Part shown: piece by piece, positions 4,893 through 9,291 of the stretch
Position numbering within the stretch: the first letter of the stretch is position 1
How the letters are laid out: the number at the start of each line of letters is the position of its first letter
DNA from: Candidatus Methylarchaceae archaeon HK01M
Lineage (GTDB): Archaea; Thermoproteota; Nitrososphaeria; Nitrososphaerales; JACAEJ01
NCBI GenBank assembly: GCA_024256245.1
Contig: JAKLZD010000049.1
Span: 1-9,291, forward strand
Reading direction: 5' to 3'
DNA: 9,291 nt
Position numbers and translations under genes: made by a program
The notes under the pieces: generated by a model
Told to the model about the DNA's origin: nothing
Seen by the model: only the letters and a program-made list of their open reading frames with translations
Databases searched by the model: none

Positions 4893-5372
4893 ATGCGCGT
4901 TCGGAACATTGGGAAACTTGTCATAGCTATCATGATCTGTGAGTTAGCGGGTGTTGTCGGTTCAGTGTTTACGTATCCGTCGATTCCTACCTGGTATGCA
5001 TCGCTTCAGAAGCCGAGTTTTAACCCGCCAAACTGGCTTTTTGCGCCTGTCTGGCTGATTCTCTTTGCGCTCATGGGTGTCTCAGCCTATTTGGTATGGA
5101 GTAAGGGGTTAGAATCCAAAGGGGTAAAAGTAGCGCTGTTCATTTTCGTGGTTCAGCTAGTTTTGAACATGTTGTGGTCAATCGTATTCTTTGAGTTGCG
5201 TTCCATATTTTACGGTTTTGTTGTAATAACTGTGCTATGGATTGCAATTATATTGACAATAACGGCGTTTGTTAGGGTTTCTAGAAAGGCGGGGACTCTG
5301 CTACTTCCGTATATACTTTGGGTCAGTTTTGCGTCAGCTCTAAATTACTACATTTGGCTCCTTAACCCGTAA
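4893..5372 (+). CDS. tspO: TspO/MBR family membrane protein
   Basis: The 159-aa integral membrane protein has five predicted helices, at about 7-26, 47-70, 80-100, 105-127 and 135-156. It is the TspO/peripheral benzodiazepine receptor fold. The signature is strong: WYASLQKPSFNPPNW followed by FAPVW (34-54), then LNMLWSIVFFELRS (about 91-104) and ALNYYIWLLN near the end. Family knowledge: TspO binds porphyrins and other tetrapyrroles or sterol-like ligands, and is linked to tetrapyrrole handling, oxidative stress and regulation; its exact role in archaea is not settled. The ATG follows a G-run (GGGGGGGTCC) that is only a fair ribosome site. No tetrapyrrole genes are adjacent. GC content appears higher than in the flanking spacers but similar to other genes here. 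Confidence 0.93.
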   Translation: MRVRNIGKLVIAIMICELAGVVGSVFTYPSIPTWYASLQKPSFNPPNWLFAPVWLILFALMGVSAYLVWSKGLESKGVKVALFIFVVQLVLNMLWSIVFFELRSIFYGFVVITVLWIAIILTITAFVRVSRKAGTLLLPYILWVSFASALNYYIWLLNP

Positions 5373-5616
5373 AATTGATGCGCTAAAGTTGGACTTGAAC
5401 CCATTTGGGTATATAAATCCGACCCATATTTGCTCCTTGGAACAAAACTTTTTCCAAACAATGTATATATCACTTTTACTATCTTCTTGAACCCTACCCT
5501 TTAGAGCACCGATAGGAAGTCGCGGATGAAGTCAGAAGTTAAAAGGAGTTCGAAAGAGGCTTAAGGAACTTCAGTCATAATTCAAAGAAAGGTGCGAAAG
5601 GTAAAGGCTTCGGCTT

Positions 5617-5874
5617 CTACTGTGGCGTATCGGTTTTTGGCTCCTCCTTCTCCTTCTTAAATGTAGCAAATACGATAAATCCCAAACCGAGGGCTGTAAG
5701 AATACCGCCTGATATCTCCATCAACTGACCTACATTATACTCACTCTCATAAACCCGGATCAAGTCGAAAGGAATAGCGACTATCCTTTGATACCCTGTA
5801 AAAAAGTAAAAGATACCTATAACTGTAAGAAAGATTCCGATCGCTAAAATTCCCGCCTTCACTTTCATGATCAT
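5617..5874 (-). CDS. Small two-helix membrane protein
   Basis: I recognise no family. The 85-aa product has two hydrophobic helices, about 7-27 (ILAIGIFLTVIGIFYFFTG) and 50-70 (MEISGGILTALGLGFIVFA). A short loop joins them, and the hydrophilic, mostly charged C-terminal tail (KKEKEEPKTDTPQ) is likely cytosolic. Two starts are possible: ATG 5874 or ATG 5868. I keep 5874 because TATA-like elements at about 5892-5905 predict transcription starting close to it, and an adjacent Shine-Dalgarno is weak. It follows the MFS gene by 100 bases on the same strand but probably has its own promoter. Such proteins can be accessory subunits or stress proteins; nothing here decides. Confidence 0.72.
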   Translation of the reverse strand: MIMKVKAGILAIGIFLTVIGIFYFFTGYQRIVAIPFDLIRVYESEYNVGQLMEISGGILTALGLGFIVFATFKKEKEEPKTDTPQ

Positions 5875-5974
5875 CTCTTACTTTAATTTTCTATATATCC
5901 TTTTAATCAGTAACTACTCTAAGTAAGGCAGAGGCTATACAAAATTATTCTTTTGCTGAAGGAAGTATAAATGC

Positions 5975-6556
5975 TTAGTTCATATCTTTATTCCTCCCTT
6001 TGCTCGGCTCTTTTATGAACTTAAGGGCTATCATAAATCCGAAGACAATCAAGATTGAACATATGAGGAATGCACTTCTAAACCCAAAGGTATCAGCCAG
6101 CCATCCTCCTACAGATGGGCCAACTACCCAACCAAGGTACCATACCATACTATACATGCCCATGGCTGTCCCACGGGTTTCTGCTGGCACAGTGTCAGCA
6201 ATGAGAGCCGTTGTAGTAGCACCGAGGGCAGACCATCCAACTCCTTCTAAGGCCTGAATCGGGAAAACATCAAGAAAAGTTCCAACCAACGAATAGAGTA
6301 GAAACACCACAAAAAAGATTACCATAGAAGTTATCATAATGGGTTTTCTACCTATCTTATCAGAGAGTTTTCCGAAAAGTGGGGCTCCAACGGCTCCAGA
6401 TAGTGAGCCGATCGTGAATATCAATCCAACCTGAAAAGTCGATGCGCCAAGTTCTTGAGATACATAGAGGGCGAAAATAGAATACACTATTCCTGAGCAG
6501 ACCATCAAAGGAAATATTGATATGTAGATGAAGTATAGATGCTTTTTATACGTCAA
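5975..6556 (-). CDS. MFS transporter, six-helix half-length protein
   Basis: The 193-aa product equals the N-terminal half of a major facilitator superfamily transporter. It has six hydrophobic helices and the motif A loop between helices 2 and 3 (GKLSDKIGRK, residues 62-71). The segment ADTVPAETRGTAMGMYS before helix 5 and GPSVGGWLADTFGFRSAF are also typical of drug/sugar-efflux-like members. Normal MFS proteins have 12 helices and about 400 residues. Here the frame ends after EPSKGRNKDMN, at the natural central loop, and nothing resembling helices 7-12 follows before the next gene. It could be a truncated gene or a half-size protein that works as a dimer. The start is TTG 6556, chosen for AGGAGAT 4 bases upstream and the typical cytosolic MTYKKHL. 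The substrate is unknown. Confidence 0.85.
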   Translation of the reverse strand: MTYKKHLYFIYISIFPLMVCSGIVYSIFALYVSQELGASTFQVGLIFTIGSLSGAVGAPLFGKLSDKIGRKPIMITSMVIFFVVFLLYSLVGTFLDVFPIQALEGVGWSALGATTTALIADTVPAETRGTAMGMYSMVWYLGWVVGPSVGGWLADTFGFRSAFLICSILIVFGFMIALKFIKEPSKGRNKDMN

Positions 6557-6676
6557 AATTATCTCCTTCTGCTTTTTTTTATGAGAACTTTATAAGTAAT
6601 CACTTCTCTATGCCTACTATCGATAGTCATAGATTCGCCCCTTACCTTCTATTCTTTTTATCGACACGTCCTCGTA

Positions 6677-6977
6677 GCTATCGCTAATCTGATGCGTCAT
6701 CTGGATGCCGAGCATGATGCCAACTTTCTTGAAGAATTTCTAACTTAGTTAAGGAAGAAAGAGGTAAAATGGAATACCAAATCTAAGACCAATATATACG
6801 CCAAAGCCAAGAATTATAGACTTGATAAAGCATCTGAAATGTTAAGAAGACTGAAAAGGAGATGGAGGCTCTTTCATTCTGGTAACTGGGCTCAGGACTG
6901 AGGAATCGATAATGGCATACAATAATCACAATAATCTTTATGATGGAAAAAGAAACATGTATACAAAAATTTCTTAA
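6677..6977 (+). pseudogene. Relic of an archaeal tyrosine recombinase (integrase)
   Basis: Two frames together resemble an archaeal integrase. The first reads DANFLEEFLT, a TAG at 6746-6748 where the family typically has Trp, then LRKKEVKWNTKSKTNIYAKA and KNYRLDKASEMLRRLKR, which resembles the core-binding domain (family: F..WL..k....T..Y...Y...L). The second, shifted frame reads FILVTGLRTEESIMAYN and DGKRNMYTKIS to a TAA at 6975-6977. TGLR..E is the box I motif with the first catalytic arginine. The linker between KRR and FILVTGLR is far too short, so there is an internal deletion as well as a frameshift and a stop. The C-terminal catalytic residues (HxxR, Tyr) are absent. The left limit is uncertain; the frame stays open to before 6656. 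This marks an old integrated element. The call rests on motif memory, not on a search. Confidence 0.6.
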
Positions 6978-7094
6978 GTAAACCTGAGTCAAATTACACT
7001 TGTCAATAACTTATTCCTTCTCAAAATTGTATACATTAGGTAAGATAGAATCTTAATAAGGTAGAAACCAAAGGATTCAGGGCGGTGGTTTGCA

Positions 7095-7301
7095 ATGACT
7101 TGCTATTTTAGGCATCTCAAAGAAGTTTTCAAGAAAGCTGGTATAGAAGTTAACAAGGAGAACAAACGTGAAGTCGATAAAGCAATTCATAGGATAGTAG
7201 GTGTCGAGTATAAGAATTGTTCAGCTACTTGGAAGGATATAAAAAAGAGAATTGCAGAAGATGAGATGGCTTTTATTTCAAAATTGAAGACCATTTCCTA
7301 A
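7095..7301 (+). CDS. Conserved-looking small helical protein, function unknown
   Basis: This intact 68-aa ORF encodes a charged, mostly helical cytosolic protein. It has an N-terminal MTCYFRHLKEVFKKAGIEV, a middle NKENKREVDKAIHRIVGVEY and a C-terminal KNCSATWKDIKKRIAEDE. Two cysteines (3 and 42) are present and there is no membrane segment. The residue pattern looks like a real conserved archaeal mini-protein; I recall similar unnamed ORFs but cannot assign a family. The start is supported by GGGCGGTGGTTT just upstream, an imperfect ribosome site, and by a TATA-like CTTAATAAGG near 7051-7060. It sits between the integrase relic and a truncated ORF, so it may be a survivor within the decayed element or a host gene. 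Confidence 0.7.
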   Translation: MTCYFRHLKEVFKKAGIEVNKENKREVDKAIHRIVGVEYKNCSATWKDIKKRIAEDEMAFISKLKTIS

Positions 7302-7369
7302 TTTGGATATTTATTCAAAGATTTGCGTTATTAGTTCATGAAATCAATCTATCAATGGTGAAATTTAGA

Positions 7370-7447
7370 ATGAAAAGAGAGTCTTGTCCAAATATTGAAA
7401 TTAACCTGAAGAATTGTACATACACGTATGAATCATGTAGTAGGTAA
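7370..7447 (+). pseudogene. Truncated Cys-rich mini-protein, resembles the DUF6485 N-terminus
   Basis: This 25-codon ORF reads ESCPNIEINLKNC, then TYTYESCSR and TAA. From memory, small DUF6485-type proteins begin with a CPN.E.NL..C.C.Y..C.RKG.CCEC pattern. Here the match stops exactly where RKG.CCEC should follow (AGG TAA AGT). The second cysteine of the C.C pair is Tyr. I read it as a decayed fragment. The assignment is tentative. Confidence 0.42.
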
Positions 7448-7754
7448 AGTACATAATCTTAAGAAATCATTTAAAACATTCTCCTTATTTTTTCAAGGAT
7501 CCCGACTCTTTCTCAAACTTAACAAACCTGCGATTGAAGTGTTCGCACGCCTCTCCAATAGGTCTCCTTATCTCCTTATTGCTGTATTAACATCATGATC
7601 AATAGACGAGATAATACCAGTATTCACGGCAGTTCTAAGGTCGATGATCGTTTAGCTTCTTGTTATAAACAATCTAGAAAAAAACTTGGCTTGGAGTAGA
7701 TAATCTTAAAACGTCAATCAATGGCACAATCTTAGCGGCAAAAAGTGGTAGAAG
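7448..7754. other. Intergenic stretch without an intact gene
   Basis: Stops occur in all frames. The minus strand has two short protein-like pieces in different frames: IDHDVNTAIRR ending at 7568, and EIRRPIGEACEHFNRRFVKF continuing to a TAA at 7485. They could be a frameshifted C-terminus of a lost gene, possibly a transposase, but I cannot identify it. No RNA gene or CRISPR-like repeat is seen. Confidence 0.4.
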
Positions 7755-7788
7755 ATGTGTATTTTTCTTTTATTCATTTTATACACAT
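7755..7788. repeat. Inverted repeat upstream of the zinc-ribbon gene
   Basis: ATGTGTAT (7755-7762) and ATACACAT (7781-7788) are perfect 8-base complements around an 18-base T-rich spacer. It is about 70-100 bases before the next ATG and could be an operator or a terminator-like hairpin. A TATA-like TTTTTAAAC follows at about 7813-7821. Confidence 0.4.
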
Positions 7789-7858
7789 TAATCGATATCT
7801 TAGTCAAATACATTTTTAAACTATGTTTGTAAATGAAGAGTAAAAGAAGACGAAAACA

Positions 7859-8062
7859 ATGAAGGATAAAAGGGTAATGAAGTTCTGCCCTCGATGTGGT
7901 TCAACCGATATCTTTTGGGCATCAGGTCTTCCCCATTTGTGGGGTCTTTGGGAATGTAGGGAATGTGGTTATCGTGGTCCATTTATAATCGAAGACGGAA
8001 AATTAGCCAGAAAAATTAGAGAAGATTATCTAAAGAAAATTCAAAAGAATGAAGATTACTAA
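7859..8062 (+). CDS. Small zinc-ribbon protein
   Basis: The 67-aa protein has one four-cysteine zinc ribbon: Cys10-x2-Cys13 (FCPRCGSTDIFWASG) and Cys33-x2-Cys36 (LWECRECGYRGPF). A basic/acidic helix follows (LARKIREDYLKKIQ). The 'CP.CGS.DI.W' and 'W.C..CGYRG' patterns are typical of archaeal rubredoxin-like/TFS-like stand-alone ribbons. These are usually annotated only as zinc-ribbon proteins, perhaps acting with the transcription or translation machinery. An internal ATG at 7877 (MKFCPRCG...) is an equally good start and would make a 61-aa protein beginning just before the first CxxC. The stop codon overlaps an 18-bp palindrome. It is monocistronic. Confidence 0.85.
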   Translation: MKDKRVMKFCPRCGSTDIFWASGLPHLWGLWECRECGYRGPFIIEDGKLARKIREDYLKKIQKNEDY

Positions 8063-8076
8063 ATTTCGAAATTTAG
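8059..8076. terminator. 18-bp perfect palindrome over the zinc-ribbon stop codon
   Basis: CTAAATTTCGAAATTTAG is fully self-complementary and includes the TAA of the zinc-ribbon gene. It may act as a 3'-end hairpin or a dimeric protein site; there is no clear T-run afterwards. Confidence 0.4.
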
Positions 8077-8095
8077 CTACTAAGACACTAGCCCA

Positions 8096-8112
8096 TTGAC
8101 AACAATTGTCAA
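8096..8112. promoter_or_regulatory. Inverted repeat TTGACAA-CAA-TTGTCAA
   Basis: This is a perfect 7-bp inverted repeat with a 3-base spacer in the gap between the zinc-ribbon gene and tRNA-Ala. It has the size and symmetry of a helix-turn-helix dimer operator, but no promoter is obvious beside it. TTGTCAATAA also occurs once near 7001. Confidence 0.35.
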
Positions 8113-8172
8113 TAATATGGTCGGATGTTCCCTTAACCCTTTGGTAGCCGAAGTTTCTCAAAGAGTTATGAA

Positions 8173-8247
8173 TGGACCGGACGGGATTCGAACCCGTGAT
8201 CTCCGCCTTGCGAAGACGGCGTCACTACCAGACTGGACTACCGGCCC
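8173..8247 (-). tRNA. tRNA-Ala (anticodon CGC)
   Basis: The cloverleaf is complete. Acceptor GGGCCGG pairs with CCGGTCC, including the G3-U70 pair that marks alanine identity, and A73 is at 8173. The D stem is GTC/GAC, the anticodon arm CCGTC-TTCGCAA-GGCGG gives anticodon CGC, and the T arm is ACGGG-TTCGAAT-CCCGT. CCA is not encoded and there is no intron. It reads GCG codons. Confidence 0.95.
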
Positions 8248-8261
8248 AAATTTCTTCTGAG

Positions 8262-8279
8262 AAATATTTAACGATTTAA
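8262..8279 (-). promoter_or_regulatory. TATA-like region of tRNA-Ala
   Basis: Minus-strand TTAAATCGTTAAATATTT lies 15-32 bases upstream of the tRNA 5' end. The TTAAAT centred near 8276 has the expected spacing of about 29 bases. Confidence 0.45.
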
Positions 8280-8295
8280 GTCTTGTCAGATTTGA

Positions 8296-8400
8296 AGTGG
8301 CTTTCTTGGCGAACAGCGCTTAGATCGTCATCCCAAGATAGGTCAGTTCGCCCGTCGAACAACGCTGAACGCCATTAAGACCAATGAAGATATAATTTAA
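8296..8400. other. GC-richer structured island, possible ncRNA or gene remnant
   Basis: This stretch is visibly richer in GC than its AT-rich surroundings. GGCGAAC (8308-8314) pairs with GTTCGCC (8346-8352), and GTTCG (8346-8350) can alternatively pair with CGAAC (8356-8360). On the minus strand GCGTTGTTCG and GCGCTGTTCG form an imperfect direct repeat. The plus strand is also open for 35 codons without a start (RLDRHPKIGQF then ARRTTLNAIKTNEDII, TAA at 8398-8400), which looks protein-like. I cannot decide between a structured RNA and a 3' gene fragment. The following 8401-8514 is AT-rich with nothing recognisable. Confidence 0.35.
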
Positions 8401-8514
8401 GCCCCTATTATTTTTTTCAGAAATTTTTACAAACTCATTTTATTATCTCTGATTGCCGTTTTAGAAGTTTTATGTGAACAGAATTTAGACGGAGCGTTGG
8501 TTGTTTACATTACA

Positions 8515-9291
8515 TTACACTGCTTTAGGCGAAGTTTTTATAACATGTCTTTCTTCTCTCTCTCCATCTATTATTTGAATCCCCAATCGTTGTTCTGCTA
8601 CTCTTAAAATAGCGATCAGCATCTCTTTATAAGACATATCCATAATTTTTGCCATCTTTGCAAGGTGCCCGTCCCAGCACCATCCTGGATTAGGGTTCAC
8701 CTCAAGGAGCTTTGGGTTCCCCTCAGAATCCAACCTCCAATCGAACCGGCAGTAATCCCTGCACTCTAATCTTTCAAACAACTTCAAACAACATTCCACG
8801 ATGAACTTCTCTATCTCCCCTGGTAGTTGGGCGGGAATGGATTTGACGTTCCAATAAGGTGATTCTGGAAGCCACTTAGCCTCATAACCGCAGATTCTGG
8901 GGAGCTCTTTTGGAAGCTCCGAGTAATCTTCCTCCGTAATAGGTAGGACTGTGTAAGATTCAGGAGGGTTTCCTATTACTCCCACACTGAGGTCTTTCCC
9001 TGTAAGAAATTCCTCTACAAGAATGGGTTTATCATAACCAAATTTCTCCCTTATTTCAAAAATAGCGTTCATAAACTCCTCTACGCTATTTGCTACACTT
9101 CTCTGCGTTATTCCGAAACTGGAATCACCAAAGTTTGGTTTTACAATAACAGGGAAACCAAAGGAAAGTTCAAAAGTTCTATCTTCTGGCTTGATAAAGA
9201 AAGCTTTAGGCACAGGGATTTTCATCTCCTTAGCAATTCCTCTAACAAGTGATTTGTCATAACAGTAAGCAAGGCACTGAGGTCCAGAGCC
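8515..9291 (-). CDS. ATP-grasp ligase, D-Ala-D-Ala ligase-like, 5' truncated
   Basis: The frame is open to the window edge, so 258 codons are present and the N-terminus is missing. It reads GSGPQCLAYCYDKSLVRGIA at the edge, like the start of the Ddl central domain. VIVKPNFGDSSFGI (ATP-binding Lys, glycine-rich loop) and ILVEEFLTG follow. The C-terminal metal site is FDWRLD...LLEVNPNPG, with Asp, Glu and Asn spaced 13 and 2 apart exactly as in D-Ala-D-Ala ligases. An internal ATG at 9225 would cut into this domain, so it is not the start. The family joins a carboxylate to an amino group through an acyl phosphate. An archaeon without peptidoglycan would use another substrate, such as an amino acid, peptide or cofactor precursor; the NPNPGWCWDGHLAKMA tail differs from the usual Ddl ending. 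The promoter is outside the window and no partner genes are visible. Confidence 0.87.
   Translation of the reverse strand, partial: GSGPQCLAYCYDKSLVRGIAKEMKIPVPKAFFIKPEDRTFELSFGFPVIVKPNFGDSSFGITQRSVANSVEEFMNAIFEIREKFGYDKPILVEEFLTGKDLSVGVIGNPPESYTVLPITEEDYSELPKELPRICGYEAKWLPESPYWNVKSIPAQLPGEIEKFIVECCLKLFERLECRDYCRFDWRLDSEGNPKLLEVNPNPGWCWDGHLAKMAKIMDMSYKEMLIAILRVAEQRLGIQIIDGEREERHVIKTSPKAV

Noticed and set aside
6783..6992. Minus-strand 69-codon frame
   Set aside because: It is antisense to the integrase relic and has no recognisable protein pattern or ribosome site.
7485..7620. Minus-strand pieces resembling a transposase C-terminus (IDHDVNTAIRR)
   Set aside because: The similarity to TnpB-type 'DRDVNAA' endings is too short, and no zinc-finger or upstream catalytic motif is present.
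8296..8360. Box C/D guide RNA on the minus strand
   Set aside because: CTGA and a near-C' ATGACGA are present, but no proper C box precedes the first CTGA at the needed spacing.
1..9291. CRISPR array, rRNA or replication origin
   Set aside because: No regularly spaced direct repeats, rRNA-like segments, or origin-type repeats with Orc1/Cdc6 were seen.

Overview
The window reads as archaeal chromosomal DNA. The support is a KEOPS subunit (Cgi121), a class II HMG-CoA reductase for isoprenoid lipids, an XPF/Hef-type nuclease remnant, a relic of an archaeal-type tyrosine recombinase, TATA-type promoter elements, a tRNA-Val apparently interrupted at non-canonical positions, and a tRNA-Ala with no encoded CCA. 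Start codons include TTG, and several genes have strong Shine-Dalgarno sites. The lineage cannot be fixed from sequence reading alone. The gene mix would suit a Bathyarchaeia-like or related TACK archaeon, but that is an inference.

Layout. Positions 1-730 (+) hold a tight pair: the 3' end of a ubiquitin-like (MoaD/Urm1/SAMP-type) gene ending in Gly-Gly, then cgi121. Convergent to it is the HMG-CoA reductase gene (756-2024, -), preceded on the same strand by two small overlapping ORFs (2090-2519), one of them a Cys-rich mini-protein. An AT-rich stretch follows, then tRNA-Val(GAC) at 2921-3048 with two predicted introns. Next on the minus strand is a small secreted, six-cysteine, Gln/Asn-repeat protein (3239-3541), with a strong ribosome binding site, a downstream hairpin plus T-run, and a repeat cluster upstream.

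Positions 3862-4760 (-) contain a DUF5615 PIN-like nuclease gene whose stop overlaps the start of an XPF-type nuclease gene that is now broken by three in-frame stops. Divergent from it is tspO (4893-5372, +). Two membrane-protein genes follow on the minus strand: a two-helix protein and a six-helix, half-length MFS protein.

Positions 6557-8172 are low in gene density and contain decay products: a broken integrase, a truncated Cys-rich ORF, and two intact small genes (a 68-aa protein and a zinc ribbon). tRNA-Ala(CGC) lies at 8173-8247 (-). The window closes with a 5'-truncated ATP-grasp ligase of the D-Ala-D-Ala ligase fold (8515-9291, -).

Functional links: the Ubl and Cgi121 may both act in tRNA modification. 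The DUF5615/XPF pair looks like a former nuclease operon. Most other genes are single transcription units. The most interesting points are the doubly interrupted tRNA-Val, the nuclease pseudogene with three stops beside an intact partner, the secreted QN/Cys protein with its repeat-rich upstream region, and the integrase relic. I did not find a convincing complete new multi-gene system.
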